NCBI GenBank assembly: GCA_029834535.1
Contig: JAQMWT010000249.1
Coordinates: forward strand, 1-64,000
Source: Chrysophaeum taylorii
Lineage: Eukaryota > Sar > Pelagophyceae > Pelagomonadales > Pelagomonadaceae
DNA: 64,000 bases
Direction of reading: 5' to 3'
In this document: one piece after another, positions 55,180 through 64,000 of the stretch
Layout of the letters: each line of letters opens with the position of its first letter
How positions within the stretch are numbered: position 1 is the stretch's first letter
Position numbers and translations under genes: made by a program
Notes under the pieces: generated by a model
Databases searched by the model: none
Told to the model about the DNA's origin: nothing
What the model saw: only the letters and a program-made list of their open reading frames with translations

Positions 55180-57150
55180 TCAGTAGAGGGGCATGCGGCG
55201 AAGGCTCTTGGACTGGTTCTCTTCTTCCTTGAGCTTCTGGGAAAAGTTCCGGAGTCGGGTGCGGAGGGAGTCGATCTGGTTGGCCTTGGTGTCGAGAATG
55301 GCATCGAGTCTCGCGACGTAGGCGTCGATGTCGTACTCGTCCTCGCCCTGTACCTGCTGGAGCATGCGGCCTTCCTCGGTGAGGAGCTCGGCGTTCTCTT
55401 GGATCATGTTCATGTGTGCGTTGAGAAGAGCTTCCTCTTCTTCAAATAGAGAGTCGACCGTGCGGTGGAGCTCCATGACGCTCTCTGGCGGCGGGCCGTC
55501 GGGGTCCTCCGGACGTACCTCGTCGACGAGGAGGGGGCCGCGGGCGGCTCGGTCGGCGACGAGCGCGACGGGGTCGGCGACGCCGCGATCGTCTCTCTCT
55601 CGGCGGGCGCGCGTCTCGGCCGGCGGCCAGCCCGGGATGGGATCGAGGCTGCTCGAGATGTCGTCGAAGGAGGGCGAGTCCGCGCGCGGGGAGGGGCGGG
55701 GCGAGGGCGGTTTTGAGGCGTCTTTGTTGCCGCGGCGTCCGCCCTGGCGCGAGTCGAGGCTTCGCCTCGCGGCCTCGAGCGAGCGGCGCGGCGGGTCCGC
55801 CGCCCGGGGCGTGGCGGCGGCTCCTTGATGGCAGGGGCTCGCGTTGAGGACGGGCGGGGGCGCCGTATTCTCGTTGTTTTTTTGGGGTGGCGCGGCGGCG
55901 GCGGAAGAAGCGGGGGCGGGCTTCTCCTTGACTCTGTCGGCGTAACGGAGCGTGTTGATCGTGTGGTCGGTCGCCGAGACCGAGGGCGAGACGGTCGCGA
56001 TCATCGCGACGCGACAATGGGGCCGGACGAAGCTGTCGCGCAGGACCATGGTGAGCTTGGACGCGCGGAACGGAACGTGCGAGTCGTTGGTCGCGAGGCT
56101 TCGGATGCATTCCTTGAGCGCGAGCAAGCTCTTGTTTATTTCGGCCGACTCGGTGCGGAGCTGCCTCGAGTGGGATCGCGTGTCGGCGCCCCTCTCGCTC
56201 CCAGCGAGGTCGACGAGCGACAGCTTTCCCACGACCGCCGGACCGCGCCGGAGAACGATCTGGCAGACGGCGTGGCTTCGACTGCTCGCGTCGTTCGCTC
56301 GCGTCCGCTGCGTCGTCCGAAGGCGGTTGCCTCGGTCGATGGCGTCCAGGAGCTCCTCCGAATTCGAAACCACGTCCTCCCCGAGGTCCACCACGTTCAC
56401 CTCGCCCTTGCCGTCCTCGCGCACCTGGAGCCGCGCGCGATCGCGCAGCAAATCCTGACACCGACCGCCGTAAATCTCGAAAAAAGAGACGCCGACGACT
56501 ATCGTCGCGTCGTCGCCGACGAAATCAAACGTGTCGCGCGCCGCGCGCCGCTGGATCCCGCACATGGTGTAGGTCTTTCCCGAGCCCGTCTGGCCGTACG
56601 CAAACACGGTCGCGCGGCCGCGTTTTCTCGCGACGAAATCCACCAGCGGTTCGCAGACGCACGCGTAGACGTCGTCGGTCGCGACCGCCTCGGAGAACGC
56701 GTGGTCGAACACAAATTTCGTGTTGGCGAGGTATTTCGTGATGCCGTCGACGCGGTGCCGGCAGTCGTGGACCACCACCACCGGATTCTGGCAGCTGACG
56801 GCGTCGTGGTCGTTCGCCGCGACCTCTCGCTTTCCCATCGGCCGCTTGCGCGCGCAGATGCACAGCTCCTTCCCCTTGGCGCGCCCCCCCGCGTCGCAGT
56901 CGAACGCGACGTGCGGCTGGCTACAGGGCTGCTGCTCGCGCCACTCCCCGATCATCCGGACGAAGTCCGCGTCCCCGATTACCCCCAGCTCGGCGTTTCG
57001 CTTTTCCTCCTCGCGCATTTCCATCTTGCGCTCTTCCATCTGCTGCCGCCGTTCGGCTCGCTGCTTTTCCATCGCCTGGATCTTGTCCAAGGTGCTCGGC
57101 CGCTTTCCCGAGCTCGCCTTTTGCGGCCGCGACAACACCCGCTCCGCCAT
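55180..57150 (-). CDS. Kinesin-13 (MCAK-type) motor
   Basis: A 656-residue protein from the ATG at 57150. The frame extends upstream only through a non-ATG start and a poly-Arg microsatellite. A short basic and coiled neck precedes the motor. The motor has LCICARKRPMGKRE near 85, the P-loop GQTGSGKT near 186, switch I NDASSRSHAV near 290, switch II LVDLAGSERG near 315 and the kinesin-13 phrase ESAEINKSLLALKECIRSL. The Lys-rich loop typical of MCAK (KVD) is not obvious. A disordered Ser/Pro-rich part and a C-terminal coiled coil follow. Kinesin-13 depolymerises microtubule ends in the spindle and at flagella. Confidence 0.93.
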   Translation of the reverse strand: MAERVLSRPQKASSGKRPSTLDKIQAMEKQRAERRQQMEERKMEMREEEKRNAELGVIGDADFVRMIGEWREQQPCSQPHVAFDCDAGGRAKGKELCICARKRPMGKREVAANDHDAVSCQNPVVVVHDCRHRVDGITKYLANTKFVFDHAFSEAVATDDVYACVCEPLVDFVARKRGRATVFAYGQTGSGKTYTMCGIQRRAARDTFDFVGDDATIVVGVSFFEIYGGRCQDLLRDRARLQVREDGKGEVNVVDLGEDVVSNSEELLDAIDRGNRLRTTQRTRANDASSRSHAVCQIVLRRGPAVVGKLSLVDLAGSERGADTRSHSRQLRTESAEINKSLLALKECIRSLATNDSHVPFRASKLTMVLRDSFVRPHCRVAMIATVSPSVSATDHTINTLRYADRVKEKPAPASSAAAAPPQKNNENTAPPPVLNASPCHQGAAATPRAADPPRRSLEAARRSLDSRQGGRRGNKDASKPPSPRPSPRADSPSFDDISSSLDPIPGWPPAETRARRERDDRGVADPVALVADRAARGPLLVDEVRPEDPDGPPPESVMELHRTVDSLFEEEEALLNAHMNMIQENAELLTEEGRMLQQVQGEDEYDIDAYVARLDAILDTKANQIDSLRTRLRNFSQKLKEEENQSKSLRRMPLY

Positions 57151-57151
<1 letters not shown>

Positions 57152-57186
<35 letters not shown>
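57152..57186. repeat. (ACG)n microsatellite in 5' leader of kinesin-13 gene
   Basis: Eleven to twelve ACG units directly upstream of the kinesin start codon; they read as Arg codons on the minus strand but precede the ATG. Confidence 0.9.
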
Positions 57187-57342
57187 TCGTCTGGTGTGTG
57201 TGGACAACACCAACCGCGCAGCGCGCGCTTAAAATGTTAGTACTACTCCTACTACTTACTACTACGAGGGTTTCTATTCCTTCCTTTCCACCTTCCTTGC
57301 TTTTTTTCGACCGAAACACTTATAATAATAATAATAATAATA

Positions 57343-59824
57343 AGGGATCCGTCAAGTTTGGTCAAAAAGTTTGGTGAATTTCTTTCATGTTTGTTCGATT
57401 TTGATGTATGATTAAGGAAAAACTCACATGTGTGGTCACTTTCCATAGAAGTTAGGTCAGTTAAGTTTGGTCACTCCGAAGTTGCATTAAGTTTGATCAA
57501 TCAACCCTTCAAGTTTGATTAATTTCCTTGTAAGTTTGGTCAACAAGTTTGATCACTACTCCTCAAACTTCCACAGTATTGACCAAACTTCGGCTTTTAA
57601 AATCAAACTTAAGGAGGCTTTTTAAGGGGGCGCGTGAGCGCTTTTGGTGCGAAAATGCTTTAAAAACGAGAGCTAGGTGCTGCAGCTACGCAGAATCTAC
57701 CGTGGCGTTACACGCGCGGCATGGACACCCCCCCATGACCGCCTTAGAAGGAGGTCCGTCCTAAGACAGCACGGCGATACGCAAGGAGAGCGGGCAGCGA
57801 CACGCGGCCCCGAGAGCAGATTCCCACGGCTTGGCGTACTTAAGCTGGGCCCATTCTCGTACCTTCCATCGTTCGTAGAAGCTACCCAAACCGCGACTCA
57901 CCACGGTCGTGTTGCCGTGGTCGTGCGTCATTCTTCAACAACAAGCGGACATAGGACACCAGACTTACACGGTCTGCGTGAGACGGATCACCCCATTCTG
58001 CATCCCAAAACTCGAGAGGGAGCGCGTCTTTGATAATCGACTCGGGGTCGAGAACGCGAAACTCGACGACCTCGAGAAAATGCGCGAGCAACGCCCCTCG
58101 AGCACCCAAAGATTGTAGTCCCACACTTGTGCGGGACCGTACAGGACCACGTTCAGGAGTTCCTCACCGTCGCGTACCCGATCCGGAGTTAGCTGTCCAG
58201 CTTGATCATGGGACGGCAACGCGAGCACGTGCCGTTACGCCAGCATAAACAACTCGCACGACCGTAAGAGAACACCTCCTTATCCTCCTCCTCCTCGCGC
58301 ATCTCGACAACCCCGCCCTGCCGCAAGATCTCCCCGGGAGCTGCTGCTGCACCGTCGAGCACTGTACGAGAAAGTCGGCAAATACAAGCTGCGGCGCGAA
58401 GGGATGTCAAGACGTCGACATCCTCGTTCCGGAAGATCGCCGACACCACCCCTGTAATTCTAACCCAGTCATCGGTACGAGTCTAAAATATGACAAGTTT
58501 GATGTGATTGTTCGAAATTTGATCACACCAAATTGAATGCCTCCAAGTTTGACCATACACACGCATCAACATGCGAACACTCGCAGAACAACATATACAA
58601 ATAAGGCCTGCGCAAGACAACGCTGATACCACGCTGTTTCGTCGCCCAAGATTATTCGGATGCGCCTTATTAGTTCGATGTTTATGACAGACTACAGCGA
58701 ACGATCCCGGTTCGTCATCTCGCGCCTTTAGCGGATGACATTGTTGCAGATGTCTATCAAACGCATATGCCGAGAAGAGCCGCCTGACAGACTGAATAAC
58801 TAACTAACTAACTTCAGACCTCTCCCGAGCATGGGAGCCAGGCCGGACCGGCAGGAGCCGGTGCGGAATCACAGAGGCAAATCACGCAGTTGTGGGGCAG
58901 AGGCGAGGGACGAGGACGGACTCGTTGATGGTGGACCGCCACTGCGCGGTCTTGTGCGAGGTCGTGCAAAAGCGTCGCAGGCCGCGGACGTGTTGGTCCA
59001 CGAACAATCGACCTGTCCGTCGCGCTCTGCCCAACCGAGCGAACCCCATCCCAACACGGACTTTCCGGGTGCTAACCGGCCAGCGAGCCGCCTGACTTGC
59101 CCTCCATAAAGCCCTTGATGAGGACCGACACGGCCTCGCAGAAGTGCTTCGCGCGATAGCTGGATCTTTGTCAGCAAGAAGGTTCGGAGCAGGTGTGCCT
59201 TTTAGCACACGTGACGGTATTTTCTACTTGCACATCACAACGAGCAGCACGCACATAAACGCTGCATCTTGCATATAGCACTTGAACGACAGCGCTGTCG
59301 CGCTGTAGACCATGTTGTACACGCCGTCAACTTGCTGCCCGTGTCGAACATCATCTGCTGCAAGTCGGCCTCGAGAACACACATGCTGAACTTGGCATCT
59401 TGGTCAGATCGAGTAAAGTGGAGCCTCGTATTTGCGCGCTCTGAGCTGCGACAGCGTACTCGGCGATCTCTCATAGTCGTTTACCTTCGCCTGGGCACGC
59501 GACTTCTTGTTTTCTTTCTCGGCGTCGTGGTCAACCGACGTCGGCGTGTTACCACCACGCTCCCGCTCGACCTGGGCGAAGCCCGCATCGATACCGTGTT
59601 CGTTTCGAAGTCGAAGGACGATCCGGAGTCACAGCGCGACGTGCAGAACCGCTGAAAGCTTGATCACGGGCGTGTCTTGTTTTGTTCATCGAACCGTATG
59701 TTTGCTCTCTAAGAGTACAAGTTTAGTCAACCAAGAGACGGATTGACCAAACTTAAGTGACCAAACTTGTTGAAGGTTTACGGTGACCAAACTTATATGG
59801 TGGTTGGAAACTTGACTTTTCCCT
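57343..59824. mobile_element. DNA transposon, about 2.5 kb, with arrays of AAGTTTGGTCA
   Basis: The ends are imperfect inverted repeats: AGGGATCCGTCAAGTTT at the left and the complement of AGGGAAAAGTCAAGTTT at the right (14 of 17 identical). Many copies of AAGTTTGGTCA and near variants fill 57353-57610, mostly in one orientation. The complement TGACCAAACTT fills 59743-59792. A smaller cluster lies at 58493-58560. The element sits in a TAA microsatellite, so the target duplication cannot be read. The interior has only broken, protein-like pieces and no recognisable transposase. It contains the dispersed repeat at 58799-58971. Confidence 0.7.
58799..58971. repeat. Dispersed repeat, about 173 bp (copy 2)
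   Basis: Similar to 48947-49118 and in the same orientation, starting with (AACT)n and GACCTCTCCCGAGCATGGGA. It lies within the transposon at 57343-59824, so it was either part of that element or inserted into it. Confidence 0.8.
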
Positions 59825-59985
59825 AATAATAATACCCTTATATACTTCAAAGTAGGGTTTGTTGTTGTCGCGGCGTTTGAGAAGGACTCTCTCTTCAACA
59901 TAGTCGTGGAAGAAACCAGCTCAGTCCCACACCTGAGCTGGCTGTAGCGCCATACCTGTTTCGCCGAGATCGTCAAGTTGGTCCC

Positions 59986-60759
59986 ATGAGTGAACTCGAG
60001 AACGGACACCAGAACGACATGATGGCCGTGTCTGTCTCCCTGCACGAGTCCGAGGTGATCGTCAAGGCGCGACGGAGGTCCCTCCTCGTGGTCCGGCGGC
60101 TCGTGATGTTGGTCCTGCTAGCCGTCGCCTGGCTCCGCGTCCTCGCCTCCTCGGAGCCGCCGGCACCCCCGGAGGAAGAGGCCGAGCTCCGGACGGCGAC
60201 CGAGCTCTTCCGGCGCGCGGCGAGCCACAGAATAAACGGCGAGATCTTCGTGCGCGGCACCCGAGCTCTAGTCCCTTGGCTCGACAGATTGGGCGGCGGT
60301 CTCTCGAGCCTAGTCCTCGTTAACGTCAGAAAACTCGAGGTTGCCGGCGTCCTCGACCTCGAACCCGTGCTGGCGACCGAGCGCCGGGACGGCCGCTTCG
60401 AGAAGGACGACTCGGCCACCACGGCAACCTTGTGGAACGGTCGAGTCCTCGGCTTCATAGCCCGTTTCCTCGACGAAATTCTCGAGGCCGACTCCCTCAA
60501 CACCGACCTCTCGCTCGCGGCACGGGCGGCCTACAAGGCGACCCTCGAGCGCCACCACCCTCTCTACGTCCGGACCGCCGCCCGCGCCATCCTCTCCCGC
60601 CTCCCCGACGCCCGCACCCTCTTCGAGAATCGCCTGGGCTATCCCCCCGACACCTGGGACACCCGCCTCCGGGCCGACCTCGACTCCCTCAAAACCGCCC
60701 TCGACACCTTCCTCATCGCCCTCAAGGCTGCGCTCCAGAGACACGACCACGTCCTCTAA
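59986..60759 (+). CDS. GLTP-domain lipid transfer-like protein with N-terminal membrane anchor
   Basis: A 257-residue protein from the ATG at 59986. A membrane helix lies at about residues 38-57 (LVMLVLLAVAWLRVLAS). The glycolipid transfer protein domain follows at about 65-250: a first helix pair with GTRALVPWLDRLGGG, LWNGRVLGFIARFLDEIL (the Trp and Arg that hold the headgroup), AYKATLERHHPLYVR (the conserved His) and LPDARTLFENRLG. At the place of the usual Asp in the SDVxxNI-type motif the sequence reads LVNVRKLEV, so the Asp appears to be Asn. Soluble GLTP, CPTP and ACD11 carry ceramide-based lipids between membranes; a tethered form would act at a contact site. Confidence 0.75.
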   Translation: MSELENGHQNDMMAVSVSLHESEVIVKARRRSLLVVRRLVMLVLLAVAWLRVLASSEPPAPPEEEAELRTATELFRRAASHRINGEIFVRGTRALVPWLDRLGGGLSSLVLVNVRKLEVAGVLDLEPVLATERRDGRFEKDDSATTATLWNGRVLGFIARFLDEILEADSLNTDLSLAARAAYKATLERHHPLYVRTAARAILSRLPDARTLFENRLGYPPDTWDTRLRADLDSLKTALDTFLIALKAALQRHDHVL

Positions 60760-61015
60760 CCAATGGGCCTCTTATTATTATCATTATTATTATAAATCGC
60801 ATCAAGATCTTAATAATAAGCTTTTCGTCGCGGCGGCGCCGCGGCCGGTCTTCTGATCGAGAGAGAGAAGACTAGAGGAGTGGAGTGTCGGCCGGCCCCA
60901 AAGTACAACAAGTATGTATGTCATCATCATCGAAAACTGCCGTCCGTTACTAAATGCAACGGGAAAAAACTGTCTCTCCTAATAAGAAGAGTCTACAGCG
61001 AAATAGATACGAGAG
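60760..61015. promoter_or_regulatory. Intergenic spacer before the coiled-coil membrane protein
   Basis: AT-rich just after the GLTP stop with an ATT-type repeat (60773-60794), then GC-rich. It should hold the promoter of the gene at 61016. Confidence 0.35.
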
Positions 61016-62422
61016 ATGCTGCTGGGTGTGCTGCTGGTGCTGGCGGCGCGCGGTGTCGCGGAGGAGTGCCGGTGCGATGAGGCCATCGCCGCCGCGGGCG
61101 CGGAAGATGCGAAGAGTCTGTCGCGCGCGCGGATGGAGATAGAGGGCCTGGAGCAGGCGGTGTCGTCGTGCCAGGCGGAGAGCATAGGCTGCGGCGCGGC
61201 CCGAGAAGCGGCCGTCGCGGAGATCGAGACGCTCAAGGAGCAGCTGATTCAGGCCGAGGCCGCGCTTCGGCAGGTTGAGGCCTCGATGGCCGCCACGCTC
61301 GCCGCCGCCGAAGCGGCGAGGTCGGAGCATTCGTCGTCGTTGTACTGCGTGAACGCGAGCGAGGTCGCGGAGGAGGCGCGGACGTACGCCGTGCGCGCGG
61401 GGGAAGAGGCGTCGCGGCGCACGAGGGACCTCGCGGCGCAGGCGGCTGCCGGTTCGCGGAAGGTGGCGGCCTGGACCTCGGAGGTGGCCTCGAAGGGCGT
61501 CTCTATCGCGACCGAAACGGCCGTCGCGGCCGAGGCGGCTTTCGCACCCGCGTTCCTCGCCGCAAAGAGCCGCGCGGCCGAGGGTGCGACGGCGGCGCTG
61601 GCGGCGGCGCGGTCGGGCGTGCGCCGCACTCTCGTGGACGCGAATTTTTCTTCGATCGAGCGGCTCGACGAGCTCGAAGCGACGGGCGCCGCCGCCTTTT
61701 CCCGCGCCGCCGCCGCGACCGCCGCGTGGACGCAGCGTCTCGAAAACTGGGCCACGACCGCCCGCGATCGCCTCACCTCCGCCGCGACCGCCGCCACGCC
61801 CAAGCTCACAGCCTTCTTCGACGGAGTCGCAGGCGTTTCCGTTCTCGCGACCGACGCCGCTCGAGATCGCGCCGCCGAACTCTGGAAAGAAATCGCCCGC
61901 ACGGCTCCCGCGCGGGTAACCCAGGCCCAGGCGACGGGCCGCCGGCTGCTGGTCGAAACGCGCGACGCCTTGGCCAAGGTCGTGGGCGACGAACGCGTCG
62001 CCAACGCTCTCGTCTCGGGCTTTGTCGCCTTCGCCGCCGTCGTCCTCTTCTTCTCGCTCCTCGCCGTCCTCAAGCTCCTCGTCAAGACCAGCCTCCGCAT
62101 CTTCAACAAAATCACCAGAAACGTCTTCAAGCTTTCCTCGAAGGTCGCCGGGACCTCCGCCAAATTCGCGCTCTTGACCGCGCCCGGCTTTTTCCTCTTC
62201 GATCTCGCCCCCCGGACCACTAAGCTCCTCGCCAAGCTTCTTCTCTTCCTCGTCTGCCTCCCGCTCTGGCTTATCCTCCTCCCGATCCTCCTCCCCCTCA
62301 AACTCGCCAAGATGACCTACAAGGCCATCTCCCGACGCCTAGCCAAGCGCGCCCCGCCCGCAGACGCGTCCAAGAAGTCTCACCACAAAAAACATCACCA
62401 TCACAAGAAAAAGAACAACTAG
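61016..62422 (+). CDS. Secreted coiled-coil protein with C-terminal membrane segments, unknown
   Basis: A 468-residue protein from the ATG at 61016. A signal peptide (LLGVLLVLAARGVAEE) is followed by a coiled coil (about 25-110) with four Cys. An Ala-rich, amphipathic helical region spans about 115-320 and resembles apolipoprotein- or LEA-like repeats. Two hydrophobic parts follow: VSGFVAFAAVVLFFSLLAVL near 340, and FALLTAPGFFLFDLAP with LLLFLVCLPLWLILLPILLP near 390-425. The tail is rich in His and Lys. It may bind lipid surfaces or shape a membrane; this is only inferred from composition. Confidence 0.7.
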   Translation: MLLGVLLVLAARGVAEECRCDEAIAAAGAEDAKSLSRARMEIEGLEQAVSSCQAESIGCGAAREAAVAEIETLKEQLIQAEAALRQVEASMAATLAAAEAARSEHSSSLYCVNASEVAEEARTYAVRAGEEASRRTRDLAAQAAAGSRKVAAWTSEVASKGVSIATETAVAAEAAFAPAFLAAKSRAAEGATAALAAARSGVRRTLVDANFSSIERLDELEATGAAAFSRAAAATAAWTQRLENWATTARDRLTSAATAATPKLTAFFDGVAGVSVLATDAARDRAAELWKEIARTAPARVTQAQATGRRLLVETRDALAKVVGDERVANALVSGFVAFAAVVLFFSLLAVLKLLVKTSLRIFNKITRNVFKLSSKVAGTSAKFALLTAPGFFLFDLAPRTTKLLAKLLLFLVCLPLWLILLPILLPLKLAKMTYKAISRRLAKRAPPADASKKSHHKKHHHHKKKNN

Positions 62423-63928
62423 CCATCTGCCGCTCGGACATTCTTTCCTTTTCTTTAACGCACCCACTTCTTCCCGGGTGAATTTGCTGCTCGCCAAAGT
62501 TGTTTCAATTGCGCGTCTCATCTTCTCTCGCTTTTTACGTTTTTCCGCCACATCCCCCTCTTTCTTCGTGGCCGGCCGTGTCCTCGTTGCCTTCCACCAC
62601 GCCTGGCTCGAGGGGGGAGGAAGCCGAGAGTCTTCTGGATGGATGCGGGGATCAGGTTACCGCGCGCGCGCGCCTTGAGGATGTCCAGGGCCTCTGCCGA
62701 TCGACTAGGGTCCATATTGAAATGTGCTATGCGCGCCGCGTTTTTTTTTTATGACTCTCTCGAGCCTCGTCAAAGATGAGCCTCCCCGCCCGTTCCTGAA
62801 AAAAAGCTTATTCCTTATTACGACGACGGCGACTCGCGCTTCGAACGTCCGTCCGTCCGTCCGTCCGTCCGTCGTTGGACCTGTGATGGCTCAGCTTCGT
62901 TCGTCGGCCCTATGTTGCACAGATTGCTCGGCTCAGGTGGTTTCGCCCCCTTTCTCCTCGGTACTTTCGAAGTTGGTTGTTGGCTTTTTGACCTCGGCGC
63001 CTTTAGAAGAGGATGCACTGTAGACTTCAAATTATCCACACCGTCTGCTGGCCAAAGACCTCAAAGATATGTTTAGCGGGACAACAGCGGTGGGCCAATG
63101 TAAGCGACAGCTATAGAGGGGCACCGAGGACAACGTCTTTTCTTGATGGTAGCAAAACACCATTGCTCCGGTGCTGATGGGTCGTACCGTCGCGTGTTTG
63201 GGGACTCGCTTGCTTCGTACGGCCGTCGAGCTCTTTCAAGGCACATCTAACGGAGGATGTTTTATCGTCCTGGTATTGACAAAGTCACCAGCTCATCAGC
63301 GTCCTGCTTGTACTCTAACAAGGCAAACTACTTCTGTAAGACCTTGGGATCGGGCCTCGATAATCCGCGTACATAGACGTCCCACACAAGTGCAGCACCG
63401 TAGTAGGAGCCTCCCGCGCAACTCGAGGTGCTCTTCGACCGCGCACGATGCGAACCGAGTCTCCCCGACCTCAGGAACCGGTATCACCAGAACACGCAAT
63501 GCGACGCCGGCTTCGGGGAGAGCCAGCTCTTTGCCATTTTGGCTTGAAACTTCCTGCGTCGCCGGCTAGTACTCGGCGCTACGATTTACCAAACACCGCA
63601 ATCGTTGCCGCCGCGAATACGCGCGGCGAACGACCGGCTGCACGACGTAACTCGTGGAGGGCTGGTGCCTTCACCTCGTCTCGCTGGGAAAGATAGAAAA
63701 ATACAAAAAAGAAAGAAAGAAATTGTTATGTATAATCGTGTGTCTTTAAATGTCGACTGCTAAGAGGGGGGGGTGTATAATCGTGTGCCTTTTTCGAACA
63801 AGTCCGAAAAAGTCTTCTTCTTTAACGATCAGTTGAAGTACTACTACTGACTCAACATCACGTAAAGTGAGTGAGTGGCTCGAGCAAAGAGTTACGGCCT
63901 TGTTGAATTGAACCAACCTTAGCTTAAA
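62423..63928. other. Mostly non-coding; simple repeats and remnants
   Basis: (GTCC)n at about 62849-62873, and two copies of GTATAATCGTGTG near 63730 and 63775. Short protein-like patches in several frames (for example 63170-63570) resemble those inside the transposon at 57343-59824, but no element could be delimited. Confidence 0.4.
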
Positions 63929-64000
63929 ATGAAGGTTGCCGTATTCTTGATCGCCTTGGTCGTCGTCGTCGTCTGCGACGCGCTCAGCAGCCATGCGAGC
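63929..64000 (+). CDS. Start of a secreted protein gene (3' end outside window)
   Basis: The ATG at 63929 opens 24 codons to the window edge. They encode a clear signal peptide (MKVAVFLIALVVVVVCDALS). The rest of the gene is not visible and no function can be given. Confidence 0.55.
   Translation, partial: MKVAVFLIALVVVVVCDALSSHAS

Noticed and set aside
57151-57213. Poly-Arg N-terminal extension of kinesin-13
   Set aside because: It begins with TTG and is a microsatellite; the ATG at 57150 is the natural start.

Overview
The window is nuclear DNA from a eukaryotic alga with a complex, red-derived plastid, most likely a stramenopile (a pelagophyte-like alga fits best; a haptophyte is not excluded). 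Three genes carry a signal peptide directly followed by an Ala-Phe junction of the ASAFAP type: ferredoxin-NADP reductase, a phosphoglucomutase and an ABC1-family kinase. The coding DNA is GC-rich, and most genes are single-exon. Three small spliceosomal introns can be inferred (44, 61 and 90 bp). Eukaryote-specific families are common: an ESCRT-III subunit, dynein light chain LC8, kinesin-13, dynamin, a RING-CH ligase, a GT90 glycosyltransferase and a pentameric ligand-gated channel.

Layout. 0-5 kb: the 3' end of a biotin-protein ligase, plastid FNR, and two unlike sulfotransferase-type membrane proteins facing away from each other. 5.3-8 kb: a TPR-like gene broken by a 13-bp tandem duplication, a 258-bp MITE and a poorly resolved hypothetical gene. 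8-15.3 kb: a dense block with a C2/EF-hand/PH/alpha-beta hydrolase fusion, a spliced SH3b-like gene, LC8, plastid PGM and a TPR protein. 15.3-17.4 kb: tRNA-like tandem repeats and microsatellites. 17.4-24.6 kb: CHMP1, membrane proteins, a secreted glucose/sorbosone dehydrogenase-like propeller, a second MITE copy, a CaaX-ending protein and a RING-CH ligase. 24.6-28.8 kb: gene-poor. 28.8-32.9 kb: a small secreted protein, an MFS transporter, GT90 and a spliced HPt phosphotransfer protein. 33-37.5 kb: a 1.38-kb tandem duplication that carries a hAT-like element in each unit. 37.5-48.1 kb: a giant secreted G8/CEMIP-like protein with five Cys-rich repeats, the ABC1 kinase and a dynamin-like GTPase with a signal peptide. 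48.1-50.2 kb: repeats. 50.2-57.2 kb: a very large pentameric-channel fusion and kinesin-13. 57.3-59.8 kb: a DNA transposon with arrays of an 11-bp subterminal motif. 60-62.4 kb: a membrane-anchored GLTP-domain protein and a secreted coiled-coil membrane protein. 62.4-64 kb: mostly non-coding, ending in the first codons of a secreted protein.

Gene-dense blocks have gaps of only 15-35 bp between convergent or co-directional genes, and several head-to-head pairs share very short promoters. Transposon and repeat islands separate these blocks. The strongest candidate for something new is the gene at 50186-54712. It joins a complete Cys-loop-type channel (ligand-binding domain plus four membrane helices) to a large C-terminal domain with GDA1/CD39 (apyrase)-like nucleotide-binding motifs. 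A second point of interest is a Cys-rich domain shared by two otherwise unrelated secreted proteins in the window.
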